64,000 nucleotides of DNA from Sphaerosporella brunnea (Eukaryota; Ascomycota; Pezizomycetes; Pezizales; Pyronemataceae), in the NCBI GenBank assembly GCA_008704415.1, contig VXIS01000101.1, forward strand, positions 62,001 to 126,000, read 5' to 3'. This document shows positions 12,241 to 23,872 of this stretch, piece after piece; positions within the stretch are counted from its first letter, which is position 1, and each line of letters opens with the position of its first letter. The notes beneath the pieces are model-generated. The model saw only the letters and a program-made list of their open reading frames with translations. It ran no database searches and was not told the DNA's origin. The position numbers and the translations under genes were made by a program.

Positions 12241-13703
12241 TCAGCTTTTGATAAGCACAATCTCCCCGCGATGATTCCTTCCCACGCGATGCCTGCTCTC
12301 CCGTTCACTGCGCTGCTTGAGTTTTTCATATCCCAGCATCTTTTCCTTCTTCTCCCGGACCTTGGCATTCAGTTCTTCAGCGCGACTCCATGCCTTGTGT
12401 GCCTCGTGCTGGTCGTCAGCCCGTCTAGTCTGCAGCGCCCGCTTCTCCTTCTTCTCCGCTATCCGCTCCGCCTTGAGTGCTTTTTCCTCGGCTTTCGCGA
12501 GCCGCTCCTCGGGGGTCTTAATAGAAAGGGTGTGGGATGATTGAGGGGGATCAATAGTTAACGATAACTGCTTAGACTGTCCCGGCTTCGGAGTCGAGGG
12601 GCCAGGAGGACTGAGGGGTTCAATTTTAGGGGGTGAGTTGGAAAGGTAAGTTGAAGAAGGAGCGTAACGATAAGAAGAGCGAGAAGAGTGGCGGCTCGAA
12701 GAGCCAGGGACGAGAACAACGTTTTTGTGATGGTTTTTGTTGAACATTTCAGGTGAGATTGGGGTTCCGGATCGTGGGGGTGGCAGTAGATGGTCGTGGT
12801 CGCCAGCTTCCGATGGAGGCGGACTGGGCGCGCTGGGCGGCACTTCGTGCACTAGTGTCTTCTCATAGAATGATACTGCTTTTCGCGACTGACTACGACC
12901 TGTGGAAGGCGGTTCTAATCAGTGATCTGTGAGCGGGCGCGAGAAGAGATGATAAATTGGGGTGGATGTACTGTATACTCACGTCGGATCTCTTCGGTCC
13001 GAGCTACCAACGCTTCGATGTCGGGCTGTGCGAGTGCCTGCAGCACCGTGATCGCGCCATTGTCTTCAATCGCGAATGGGTAGTTCGTTTCCTCGACGGC
13101 CTCGCGGCTGACGAGATTCTTTGGGAAGCGAGTGCGCCCGCGGCGCTGGACCTCGGTGCTCTCTTGCTCCCGCGCATGTTCGATGGAGCGCGTATACTCC
13201 TCGTAGTATCGGCCGGTGTGCGTTTTGTAGCTGGTGGTGTCGGATCGGGATCGTCGGTGGCCATGCGACGAGGCCGGGACGACCAGGGTTCTTCCCGAAG
13301 AGTGGTGCTCGCGGCTGCGGTCCCGAGAAGCGGAACGCTGCTTCTGGATCACCACGGGGCGGGGTGGCGACGGCGCACGATTGTGGTGGCCACCCTTGCT
13401 GGTGGAAATAACCGGTCGAGACTCGGCGCTGACCGAGGATCGGCGGCGTGCTCGGCGCGCAACCGAGCCAGCGTTTGAGGTCGGTGGCGTCGAGTAGGGT
13501 GTGTTGAGCGGCAGTCCATCTTCGTCATAGGAGCAGGCCGAGCACACCGAGTCTTTGGGAGACGAAGAAGGAGATGTGCCGTAGGGTCCTCGAGTTATGG
13601 CCACCGAACTAGATGAAGTCCGTGGGTTGTGGCCGTGGAGGGCGCCCGAGGATGCACGAGGGTTGTGAGCGCAGCAAGCGGCGACAGGGACGGCGGGGGA
13701 CAT
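12241..13703 (-). CDS. basic Ser/Arg-rich protein with C-terminal coiled coil, unknown function
   Basis: Two-exon model: 13703-12983 and 12914-12241, about 464 residues, joined by a 68-nt intron (donor GTGAGT, acceptor ATTAG). The N-terminal half is disordered and rich in Ser, Arg and Pro, with short basic SR-type segments such as RSASRDRSRE. Before the junction lies a more ordered part (TNYPFAIEDNGAITVLQALA) followed by TEEIR. The second exon is Pro/Ser-rich and ends in a strongly charged helix (EERLAKAEEKALKAERIAEK onward) typical of a coiled coil. No catalytic motif, signal peptide or membrane segment is seen. I do not recognise the family. The codon pattern and the clean junction argue for a real gene. 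Confidence 0.6.
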
Positions 13704-16320
13704 GTTTGTGCGAATGGTGATTTGCTTTTTGGTGTCTTTCGATTTTACTCTGAGCAGGGATTGAGGTTGCTTTCACCGGGGGCGTTGAAGAACCAGAGGC
13801 GATCTTTCTCTGGTCGGAGGGAGTGAGATGATTTGACGTTGCTGGCAGCTCTATATATAAATTGAGGGGTGCTGGGTAGGATGGATCTGCGGAGTGATTG
13901 TTGATGTTTTTTTGTTTTGCTGTTCGAACTGGAGGACAGAGTGGGTGAGGGGCAACTCTTATATTAACGGGCGACGACATCATTGGTATGGATAATGCTA
14001 CATAATGGGGGGGGGGGGGGGATAAGGCCAATAGAGCGTGGGTTCTACGGCCAGGCTAACGCTGCGGCCTGCTGCTGCGCGCGAGTCCGGGGCGAGGAAT
14101 TCAGCGAGTGAGAAACAGTGCGTGACGCACTTATGCACCTCACCTGCTTCGCGGGGTTGGGTTCGTGGCCTTCGATTTGCCCGCATACGGCCCAATGGGG
14201 AATTGCCCCAATGACTAGGGGACCACGACCCACCAGTTCCAAAATATTCCCCGAAGCTTGGAACTGCCCCCGGACGTCCTGTTACGGGAGGGCACCGGAA
14301 GATTGCTTCGGTAAGCGCTCGTCCCGTGAGGGTTTCAGAGTCACTTTGTGTGGGGATATCGAATCGATGTGCCGGGGAGATGGAATTCGGAGTGACGACT
14401 CGGCATCGAAACTGATGCGTTGGCAAACCTTGGATGGCCTCGCAGCAGGCAGCAGGCTGGTTTCGAACCGAGAGGAGAAAGCATGTATGTATGCCGGCAC
14501 AGAACGAAGGTGAAGCGGCCGCAGGACTGGGCCCAGGGTGCACAGGCAGGGAGTGGCCGGCCGTCCGGGCTTACCGGCGTTTTGGAGGGGAGCTGCCTTG
14601 GCCACAGCAGAAACAAAGAATTCCTCGGCTATGCGCCAAGCGCTCGATGACGTCGTGCTCCCTGCCCCGCCAGCCCCCCAGTCCGAAGCAGGGTGCAGCC
14701 GTCGATGCAACCAGTCTCTGCAGCGATGCCCGTGCACCACCCTGTTTCTTTGTGCTCCCCCAAAACATCGAACAAAAACCCCACCACATGTATGCATGAC
14801 GAGCGAAATCACCGCCTCCCGCCGCAACTTGCGCCCCAGCACTGCGACACACCCTGAACGCCCTGGAAACGCGGCGGCTGGTGATGATGATCCTGGTGCC
14901 AGCTCATCGATTCGTCGAGCCTGTGAAACCAAACGCGAGGGAGAATTTGGGTAGAATTTGGAAAGTGGTCAATGCCAGCTGCATGCCGCTTTGCCGCGGT
15001 CAATCAACTCGATTCGGACACCGTCGATAGATTTGGCTGCAGCGTGCAAACGGAACTTTTGCGAAACTGCTCGCCAATGACTGCGATTGTTGCGTCGTCG
15101 TTGGCCAGAGCCATTCTGCGCGCAACGCTCACCGACAGATGCTTGCAGCCCGCATGCTAGCGCGCATCCAGCGCGCTAGTGCGAGCACGGCGTCGTCACC
15201 CCACCAGGCGACTTCCGGCGGATCCCCTGACTCAATCCCGTGTGGCTTAGAATAGCCGCAGCGATGTCCCATGAACGAAAAATGCACGATAAGGCTGAGC
15301 TTTGCTTTTCAATCGGCCGGTCCGAACTGAAATCTTGATTCCAGAAACATTGGCAAAAGTAAACCTCCGATGAACGCATTTCAACACGGCCTCGCAGTCA
15401 TCAACACCCTGGATGCCTACCTCTATCGATCTGGACCCACTTCCATATGCCAGGGCAATCAGTGGCTGAACATTTCGGCGTGCACCGCACCTCGGCATGC
15501 ACCACCGCTGGCCTCCTCAATGCTTGCTGTTATTGCAACCTCGCGGAGAAAATTTCCAGATCTCGCCCTGGTGGCAACCTTTGTAAGCCTCTTTTCAACT
15601 GACAGACGCACGTGGATGCTGCGAAGTTTTGACAACTCATCAATCGCCTATCAACGAGGGAATGATCATCTCCCGAAGTGCTATCCTGCACTTCGTCGCC
15701 GGGCGCCCGGTAGCCCGGATTCAATCGTGGTGCTATTCTAGTCGTGCGATGAGCATCTCAGGCCATCAGCGGGCTGGAGACTCAGATTTGGCCTTCAATT
15801 CAGGTTTGTGGGATCGGAAGTCCTGTGGTCCAGATGCACATGTGTCCTCACTCCAGATGAGGCTGGTCCTGCGCGCAGCAGCCCCACATCGATACACTGC
15901 ACAACACAGCCTTAGCCCTCCACCCTCTCCACGATGTCCCTCACCCGACCAACAAACGCGCAACATCCTCCAAGGCTAGTAGTACAATATCCGCCAGACG
16001 TCTGGCACGCGGCTCACTCGGCGAGCTCTCATTCGACCGTTTGTTTACCGGGAGTTCGCTGTGAACATGAAGAGCGACAGTGGCAAACAAAAACACTTCA
16101 TATCGACTAGCCTTGACACGTCTCCGTGGCAAATGCACCTAAACGGGATGAGATATTTGTCAAGCTTGCCAACTCGTGAGAGTGGGGTTTTCCCTCGCGT
16201 CCTGTGGGGTTCGGGTGTTGGACATGATCTCGGGAACTTATTTTTCGTTGTTCGTGTTGTTCACCATTTTCGGTGATCAATTTCGACAATCGTCTGAATG
16301 GACGGATAGCCGCAGCACGG
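13704..16320. other. long GC-rich region without a supported gene
   Basis: It holds a G13 run near 14007 and several overlapping frames of up to 216 codons on both strands. None has a family signature, a consistent start or flanking splice signals. Such frames are common in GC-rich DNA. A non-coding RNA or strongly split gene cannot be excluded. Confidence 0.4.
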
Positions 16321-16329
16321 CCACGCAAC

Positions 16330-16330
<1 letters not shown>

Positions 16331-16361
<31 letters not shown>
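16331..16361. repeat. (CTG)n trinucleotide microsatellite
   Basis: About ten consecutive CTG units, in no convincing reading frame. Confidence 0.95.
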
Positions 16362-16362
<1 letters not shown>

Positions 16363-16399
16363 ATTTCGCTTCTTTCTTTTACGATCCCGCAGCGCGGGA

Positions 16400-18404
16400 A
16401 CCGCGGGACGAGAGAGAGGTCTGTGCACGGACCCGGCGGCCATCAGCGGCGTGGGATCCATGTGCAGCTCCGGCCTGCGCTTGATCGATACGTGTCGTGC
16501 CGCCTCTGTTTTCAGGGCGGACACGGACACTACATAAGTTCCGTCAGGCTGTCGATCAGACCGTTGTAGGTGTATTCTATATTTCGAACAAAACAGAAAG
16601 ATCTACTCCTTACATATGCTAACGTGTATAGACCCATCACAGTGTTCTGCATGCGGGTATCCGCACAACAAGAACCCGATCAGCTGTGGCACGGCAGGGC
16701 CACACATACATGTACATCACAGCTGTCGTGCTCTCCCTACTCTGTGTATGCGGCCTGGTTAATCATTGAGCACATAATAGCGCTCGTAAAACAACGATTA
16801 CAGTTTACAGTTTGCAGTTTGCAGTTTGCGGGGTTTTTTTTTTTTTGATTTTATTTGAGACGCGCTGCAAAACCACCGCCGCTACGCTACGAACTTCTGT
16901 TTCGAGGCTCGACACTCTGGATGATATTCTTTCTCTTTGCGGGCAAACCCTTACACCAACCAGCCGGAATGTTGCATCTGAATCAACCGCTCTCTCTCAC
17001 CCCACATACTCTACAGATTTAGGCTAGCAGCTACTATCTCCCGAGCAGGATATGGCCATCTAACTATCACTAGAGGGCGGGGGGCGGCGGGGTACGATTG
17101 TCATCATCGATATGTTCTTCGCCCTCCATCGCCGGCGAGGCAGTTGATCGCGCGTCAGCTTGACCCTCTCCCCCTCCCACCACCACCACCACCACCACCG
17201 TTTCGTTTCTGCAAGTTGCATGCCACCCATCACCCAATCATCACCCAACCATCACCCACTCTCGTTTTTTTTTTTTTTTTTTTTTTTTAGGAAGCTCCAA
17301 CCCAGCTGTGATATCATCCGTTCTTTCCCAGTTTCCAGCTGAGCTTGAACCCACCACATTTGCATTCCAGGGCGCAGCGCATCGCACTACTGGCCTGCCG
17401 TTTGTTTGCCGTGTGAAACGATGCGCGTGGCTGCTTGTGAGTGGGTGCGCGCTAGCATTGCAGGACTGAGTCGTCGGTCGGATGGAATGGAATGGAATGG
17501 AATGGGGGCGCATGCGGTGTCACTCGTGTGTGGCGCTGGCGAGGAGGGCGAGTGATGGGATGTGGTTCGGTAGTGGCGCAGCACCAGATCTTGAGCGCGG
17601 AAACGGAAAATATATCCAGCTCCGGCCGAGACGGAACGGGGCGAGGGGGTTGTGGTTTCTGCGCCAGAAGTGGGGGTGAGATCTGGCGCGGTTGTACTCT
17701 GATGCGCATCTGGGTTAAGGCTGGCCACTTCTTTTCTTACTGAGGAGCCGATGGAGCCTACTCTGGATTGTCGCTGAGAGTTGCTCCACTCGTGCAAAGA
17801 TGGGTGATGAGATTTTTTTGCTGCTCCCCATCCCCCGTGAGGTGGGTTTTGGGGCTTGGCTGTGAAGGCTAGGTTGTGTTTGTCCTTGCGTGAGATTTCT
17901 TCGCTAAAACCAGAACAAGTACATACTGTCGTGCTAGAGTGCGAGTGAGACTGTGTGTATGGTTCGTCATAGAGTATCACTCCATAAAGCGAGTTTCCGC
18001 TCCTGTGAGTGCTTTGTGTGGAGGTGAAGTGAGGCGAAGGGGCAACGATCTCCTGCTGGGGGTTTCTCCTAGACCCTGTGGGGCTGGAAAAACTGGGTCA
18101 AAGATGTCTTTTTCAGGACGTACGTTCTGGGGTGGGCTTCTCCTAAATGTGGCGCGATGATGCAACTGTGGCGGGGGGGGGGCTTGAGATGCTGATAGAA
18201 ACTAGCGAAGGAAAAAGTCTGAAAAAAATGTGGACCAAAAAAACATTTGCGGAACGCGATCGCAATGTCGAGGCAGCAAATGTCTGCATCAATTTGCGCG
18301 TCAACGCAATGGTTACGGAAATCTGGTGACCCAGGTGATGGCAGCCGAGCAAGCGGGTTAAGAGGGGGAAGAACTTCCGACGGTATCATACCCCGGGTGG
18401 ATGG
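16400..18404. other. low-complexity intergenic region
   Basis: It contains a T run (about 17264-17289), a CCA repeat near 17180, GGAAT pentanucleotides near 17484-17503 and a G run near 18173. A 197-codon minus-strand frame (17387-17980) has no ATG at its 5' end and no recognisable domain, so no gene is called. Confidence 0.4.
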
Positions 18405-19566
18405 CTCGCCGCATCATCAAGTGCAGCAGCGAATTGTCCAACCGTGGGCGCTCCCTCACGCTGCGGTGGGTCCGGGACACGCCGGCGTCGAAGGCAACGA
18501 GTTTGCAGACGTGATGGCCAAGGACGCAGCGTCGTCCCCTATCAGAGCCCCCGAACGAAGCGCTGCCTCGACAGGCCGGTTTGGCCCGCCTGAAGCGCAA
18601 GGCCTCGGAAGCGCGTAGCCACGCACAGAGGCGATGATGGCCTTTTTAGACAGCACAAGTGTTGGAATGTGGCCGAGGGTGGCCAACTGATGTCAGACCT
18701 GTTTACGCTTGTGTATCTTTTCTTTGTTACGATTTTCCTTAACATATTCCCTCCAGTTACGATTTCCTTGTCTTTTCCTTCGGAGGAGCGAACCCCAGAG
18801 TAGGGCCAGTGCCTAGGGGCGGCGATGATTCTGTACCTTACATGCCATGGCCGCAAGCGGCCAAATGCAATATGATTAAAACAAAAAAAAAAAAAAAAAA
18901 AAAAAAAGCGCGTAGCCACGGCACCAAAGTAGCGGATCCGTCAAAGCACAGGCCTCCGTGCATCCTACGCTCCGCGGAAGGAGACCGGCTTCCGGCCAGC
19001 CCTCAAGAAAGGGATAGACGCACTCGCGTCCCGGTATTGCCAACTCCTTACCGGCCACGCGATCACGGCGCCGTAGCGCAAGGAGAAGCTCCACGAGATG
19101 GACTCCGACGAGTGCTGGTTTTGCCTCTCAGGCAGGCGGCAAACGAGGGAGCACCTCTTTGAGGAGTGCGACAGGTGGCTGCCACGGATTCGCGCACGCC
19201 CGCGCTCTGTGGAGAAAGAGCTGGGAAGCACCGTGGCTGGAGATGGTGGCCCATAGAGGAGCTGTTTCGAGTGGAGAAGGCGGCCACGCATATCCTGCAG
19301 TTTCTGCGGGATACTAAGGTTGCTCAGTCCGTGGCGGAGGAGGATGAGTCATTGTCATCCGTCCGAGTTTGGTGAGGGGTGAGAAGGGGAGGAGCCCTGG
19401 CGGCCATGGCTTTTATTTCTGTTCTCTTTCAAGTAGTCTGAGGGGCCGCAGTTGACCCATGAGATTGTATCAATAAGGGAGCGGACAGGAAAAAGGTGGG
19501 GCTGGGTAGGGGTGTGTCATGATCATTCGCGGCCGCATACGCACAATAAACTTGATTACGAACAAA
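18405..19566 (+). mobile_element. 5'-truncated Tad-like LINE (copy A1), split by another LINE
   Basis: The left part encodes an RNase H end (GHAGVEGNEFADVMAKDAA), then a segment rich in Lys/Arg. After the inserted element (18624-18907) the frame resumes as SHGTKVADPSKHRPPC. The C-terminal zinc-knuckle follows, CWFCLSGRRQTREHLFEEC, and the end ILQFLRDTKVAQSV. One stop (GCGCCGTAG) interrupts the reverse transcriptase C-terminus and frames shift near 18460, so it is dead. The 3' UTR ends in an A/C-rich tail at about 19560-19566. Residues match copy A2 at 49 kb. Target duplication of this outer copy was not found. Confidence 0.75.
18624..18907 (+). mobile_element. 5'-truncated LINE 3' end (family B) inserted in LINE A1, with A25 tail
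   Basis: 284 bp ending in 25 A residues. It is flanked by a perfect duplication of GCGCGTAGCCACG (18611-18623 and 18908-18920). It encodes only the last residues of a LINE protein (EAMMAFLDSTSVGMWP), matching a second family B copy at 50.6 kb. A GGCCGCAAGCGGCC hairpin (18849-18862) precedes the tail. Removing the insert and one duplication restores the host LINE sequence. Confidence 0.9.
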
Positions 19567-20670
19567 AGGCCTACCGCCCCGCCGGATAGACGTGACTAGA
19601 GAAAGTAAAAAAACCTTTGAATTACTTCCGTCCAGCTCAGTGCGCCAAATGATTGATTGAATGGAAGCGGAGTGTTGTTCTTCCCAAAGTCAAGGACGGG
19701 GATAATGATCCACCTGGTTATAAGAAATCTCTGTTTTTCCGAGTTCATTTTGGTGCTCGGGGGCCGGAAAATGCGGGAGGGCGAGTCTTTTATTTGCACA
19801 TTTCTCCTTCGAGTAAGTGCTACACTTGCATCTAAATGCTGGCCCCGAGGGTAAGGACGTAGTGGAAAGGTAACTGCGGTATAAGGGTGGTGCTGAAGCT
19901 CATAACGAAACAAAATGAGCAAAGTGCTACAATGCTAATATGCCACCGAGGAGTTTTATGCATACACCACAAAAACGCAACAAGAAAATCCCCGCAAGCG
20001 AGGGTTAGAGCTAGGATCAGGACCTGAGGTCAGAGTCAGGGATGGGGGGCCACGGGCTCGGAGTAAGTTGGTGAGGGTTAGTGGTTAATGGGGTCAGTTG
20101 TGGATTATATTTGATCAATTTTTACCATAAAAATTGAGAAAAAATTGTGTTTCGCTGTTGCATTGATTGATTTTTTCATAAGCCTTCGCGGTTGTGTAAA
20201 GTGAAGCCGTTTTCTCAGCACAGCGAATTATTGGTCTAATTGAGAGCTGTAAAAAATTGCAAGCTCGTAGTAGGCACCTTGAAGAGTAGTTTGTTCGTCC
20301 CTGAAGCACTTAGGTGATGTTTTCATAGTACAAATGATCACCCGTGTAGTGACCACACGGCGAGCCATGATAAGCTCACCTTTACTCAATTTTTAATCGT
20401 AGAATAAGGGTGAAACGTATGTATGTATTATGATAGAGCTTACCCACAGCGTATCACTCGGACAAAGGTCGGGTAAATTTTCCGTGTTGCGCCACCGTGT
20501 TGCGCCACCGCAGCGGCTCACTTTGCTCTGTATATATGGTGATATATGGTGATATGGTGATAGATATAAAACTCGGTGGCATATTCGCCCTTTGCCTGTC
20601 ACTAAGTACAGCAGATCTGGAGTCGTGAGACTAGCGAATCGGTTGGCATTGCAGGATTTTGCTCGTATTA
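19567..20670. other. AT-rich intergenic stretch
   Basis: No supported gene. A direct duplication of GTGTTGCGCCACC lies near 20483-20508, and GATATATGGT repeats near 20530. Confidence 0.45.
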
Positions 20671-20829
20671 GAGACTGTCTGCCCACCCAAAAGGTGAAAG
20701 CAAAATGTCTCAGCCCATCAGTCTAAACTATTAGTGGTACAATACTGGTGAAGATTGTCCTTGCAACTTTGGCTGCTGACGATTCCTACGATTTTCATCA
20801 TAGACCTTTCGCGTTGGGCAGACAGTCTC
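20671..20829. mobile_element. MITE-like element, 159 bp, TA-flanked
   Basis: Terminal inverted repeats GAGACTGTCTGCCCA at both ends, each bordered by TA (20669-20670 and 20830-20831). No coding capacity. TA duplication suggests a Tc1/mariner-type source. Confidence 0.75.
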
Positions 20830-21172
20830 TATTTGCCGCTCCTATCCACAATAGCCCGGTGCATCTCTCATCCATGCAAATCACACTGTTACTAGGCTGA
20901 ATAAGGGTGGTTTGCCCTCGCGTGCAGCTTGGGGTGGTCTATCATCCATCAATTCCATTGTGTGGAGGGAGATCAGAAACTGAATGTCACAAGCTGCCCT
21001 CAAGATGAGTTTGTTGGAAGAAACCCAAACTGATCAGCCAGCACAAGTACCTATATTATACGTATGGAGTGTAAAACCTCTAAATCTATAATGCCTGCGA
21101 TAAGCCCAATCGTGGAAGCACCAGCTATTTTCCCGATTCCAGACGACTTACGGTTTAAAGCTCATTGCACTA

Positions 21173-21298
21173 CCGCATAAACTCGCAAGCAATAGACTGG
21201 GCTAAGTCACTGCGCTATGTAGGCTTAGTGACTTTGCCACATGGCGCAGTGACTTAGCCAGTGACGTAGCCCAGTCTCTTGCTTGCGAGTTTATGCGG
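21173..21298. mobile_element. MITE-like element, 126 bp, copy 1 (TIR CCGCATAAACTCGC)
   Basis: Near-palindromic element bordered by TA on both sides. Ends read CCGCATAAACTCGCAAGCAA and its complement. The interior has several AAGTCACT motifs. An inverted copy of identical length lies at 40637-40762. Confidence 0.88.
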
Positions 21299-22062
21299 TA
21301 GTTGAGGGTTAAAGATAGTTATCACGTGATGACAATCACAAAGTTTCACCCGACCGACTGTGGGTCAGGGCGAAAGTTTTTCTGCCAGTATCGCGAGTCT
21401 CTAATCAAAATTGCACATAAGAGAGTGAAGAGATGAGAAGAGGATATACCCTAAGCCAAATATACCCCTAATCCATTAATCACCTCACCCGTGCCACTTC
21501 ACTATCCACGTAGATACCGGGCGACGGATACCACCCCCATCTAATTTGATAGTGGCATGCTGGGGCGCTGCCCTGCACTGGGAAAACTGTGCGTCCAGAA
21601 GAAAAAAACATATCACTCCCAGTAAAACCTCGGGCACATCAATTGCCATTGCTTTCTCTAGCGCTCACATAGTCTCTGTGTTTGAGCAGCGATCGGTCCG
21701 TCCTATCGCTGCTAGATTCATGTTTCATCACGCGCGTCCTCGCCTCGCTCTGACAACCTTTCCTGGCATTCATCGATACAAGTACATGCATCCTGGAGTC
21801 ATTCTCTATCATGCCTACTGGTTTCCACTACCTTTCTGATAGAACACTTAACAGAGCCCGGCCTCTACCAGCTCGCCCCAGGAGTCCTGATCTCTGGTTG
21901 CTCACCGAGCTCGGAGAGAAGAAGGGGTTGATCAAGTTATTTAAAAACGCCGAGATGGAGGGAGGTGTCTTTGTAGCGGGCGGTTCAAAAGGTCTAGCAC
22001 CAACCCCATCCGTCAAAGACTCGCCGCCACCGCTCCGCGAGACTAGGTCCCTCAACTCACTT
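21299..22062. other. no supported gene
   Basis: Short frames only. The right end would hold the 3' UTR of the leftward gene ending at 22063. Confidence 0.4.
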
Positions 22063-22554
22063 TCACTGCCAGATAAGCCATCCCAGCACAAATAACACCG
22101 TAGAAAACACCCCCCAGCCAATGAAAGGGTCCACCTTTTCTTCGCCTAGTACCGGAGCCTCATTTATAGTAGCGCAAGAGCACGTGTTCGCTGGCACAGT
22201 GGCTGAAGCAGACTGGGATTTCGTCCCAAATTCTTTTGTCGTGGAAGTGGAAGTTGTCATCAAACTCAAACGCGAGCTTGTGGTGAATGAAAAACCAGCA
22301 GTGTTGGACTGGCCGGCTCGTTTCAGTCCTGCATGGTGAAGATCGGCAACTGCGTTGCGGTGATGGGTTGGAATGGGCAAAGCCCTTAAGGCGTCAGTAA
22401 TATGTCATGGATGGCTGGAGGAGACGTACATGCAGCAGCCGAGAAGTGACTGGAAAGCCAGGAAACGGTGAAGCTTCATATCCGCAATGACGGCAGAGAG
22501 GTTGAAAGACTTGGCGTTGGGAAGCAGTTGTCGAATAACGAGAGGGAATTCCAT
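22063..22554 (-). CDS. small protein with C-terminal membrane anchor, unknown function
   Basis: Two exons: 22554-22430 and 22384-22063, 148 residues. The 45-nt intron has donor GTACGT, a perfect TACTGAC branch and acceptor TTAAG, and joins in frame (GCC-M-ALPIP). The second exon is rich in Ser and Thr, contains a short Cys pair (CSC), and ends in a hydrophobic stretch WGVFSTVLFVLGWLIWQ, fitting a tail-anchored or anchored secreted protein. A second methionine (MKLHRFLAFQSLL) could start a signal-peptide-like form. No family recognised. The splice signals are the best support. Confidence 0.5.
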
Positions 22555-23177
22555 AACTAATTGCTAGGCTTTATAGCGCTGTCTACTTCTGAAACGGGTT
22601 TCTCTTGAAAGGATGATTCGCCATCATGGTTGAACTGCGCCTAGAAGTGGGCCTCGGGATTCTATTCCTGAAGGACCAAAGAGCTAGACTGTAAGCCAAA
22701 AATTACAACAATTCAAAAGAAAGATAGGAAAAATAGCATGCGAGCCTATTCTATGTTTTAAATCTTCCACATTGGCGTGTGCACAAGCCCGCTGTAGCTC
22801 TAGCTAAGAAAGGGCTCTAGAAACGTCTGGATCGAGCTTGGCTGCTAGTGTATAAAAATCAATGGCCTGCAAGTGGCCCTACTGCTCTCATAACAATTAT
22901 ATATTTTACATGCATCCAGCTTAAGTAGCTATGGGTTCCGACTCACATAGTAGTCTCCTTTGAACACCGTTCACTGCAACATAACGAACGATTGACGCCG
23001 CCATTCAAATATCCTCGGCGCCGCCGCACGTCGGACGGCATCTATATAAACCCAACCTCAATCATCTTCCTTTCCATCAAATCATCACAGCGACCTGCAT
23101 CAAACAATCAGCTACAAACATCGACTAACAATCCAATCCAATCCAATCCAATCCAGTAACCTTCTCAACAAACCGCA
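22555..23177 (+). promoter_or_regulatory. promoter and 5' UTR of the Pro-rich repeat gene
   Basis: A TATA box (CTATATAAA, 23041-23049) lies about 130 bp before the ATG at 23178. The leader contains a tandem AATCC array (about 23129-23153). The part left of about 22950 shows nothing recognisable. Confidence 0.5.
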
Positions 23178-23872
23178 ATGGATCCCGGCAACATCCCCTA
23201 CTGGCAGCTTCCAAACGGCGAAATGTACCCCCTCCAAGACCCACAGCAAGGGCTCCAATACTTCGACTACGACCAGTGGCTGCGGCAGCAGCAACAGCCT
23301 GTCCCTGGAGCTGCCCCACCCCAGCACCTACTACCGTACGCACCTCAGCCTGCCCCTCCTGCGCCGGTTGATCAGCAGCTTGTGCGCTACGCCCCGCCTG
23401 CCCCTCCTGCACCGGTTGATCAGCAGCTTGTGCGCTACGCCCCGAATGCCCCTCCTGCACCGGTCGACCAGCAGCTTGTGCGCTACGCCCCGCCTGCCCC
23501 TCCTGCACCGGTTGATCAGCAGGTTATGCGCTACGCGCCTCCCGCCCCTGGTCGTGCTCCGCTTCCAGTTGCACAGCCAGTGCAGTACGGCTTCCCTCGA
23601 GCACCTGCACCTGGTCCTCGCCCTGCGGGGCAGCCAGTGCTATATGACTACCCCCCAGTCTACCATCGTCCTCCGGTTGTCCCAATCGAAGCTCCGCAGG
23701 TGGCTGGATATGCGGTAAGTCTCCCCCCCCCCCCCTTTACGCTGTGGTGAAAAGTAAGGCTGACAACTGGGTATAGCCATTTGAGATGACCCGAGATGGC
23801 GAGTGGAGGCAGGTAGACGAGGAGGAAGAACGCCGGCGACTGTGGGCCGAGCATTACGGCTGGCAGCGGTAA
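23178..23872 (+). CDS. Pro-rich tandem-repeat protein, unknown function
   Basis: Exons 23178-23714 and 23777-23872, 210 residues, joined by a 62-nt intron (GTAAGT donor, CTGAC branch, TATAG acceptor). The N-terminus MDPGNIPYWQLPNGEMYP is followed by a Gln-rich patch and four 16-residue repeats PAPPAPVDQQLVRYAP (residues 58-121). Then come looser Pro/Tyr repeats (QPVQYGFPRAP, QPVLYDYPPVY) and a short charged C-terminus with two Trp (EEEERRRLWAEHYGWQR). No signal peptide or membrane segment. The low-complexity Pro/Gln/Tyr composition suggests a disordered cytosolic or nuclear protein. The family is not recognised. Confidence 0.65.
23349..23540 (+). repeat. 48-bp tandem repeat, four units, in the Pro-rich gene
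   Basis: Four nearly identical 48-bp units encode PAPPAPVDQQLVRYAP. The last unit reads QQVMRYAP. Confidence 0.93.

Noticed and set aside
14282..14932. 216-codon minus-strand frame in GC-rich DNA
   Set aside because: No family signature, and it overlaps another long frame on the same strand. Both look like chance frames in GC-rich sequence.
17387..17980. 197-codon minus-strand frame
   Set aside because: No ATG at its 5' end, low-complexity Ser/Thr/Pro content, no splice-supported extension found.
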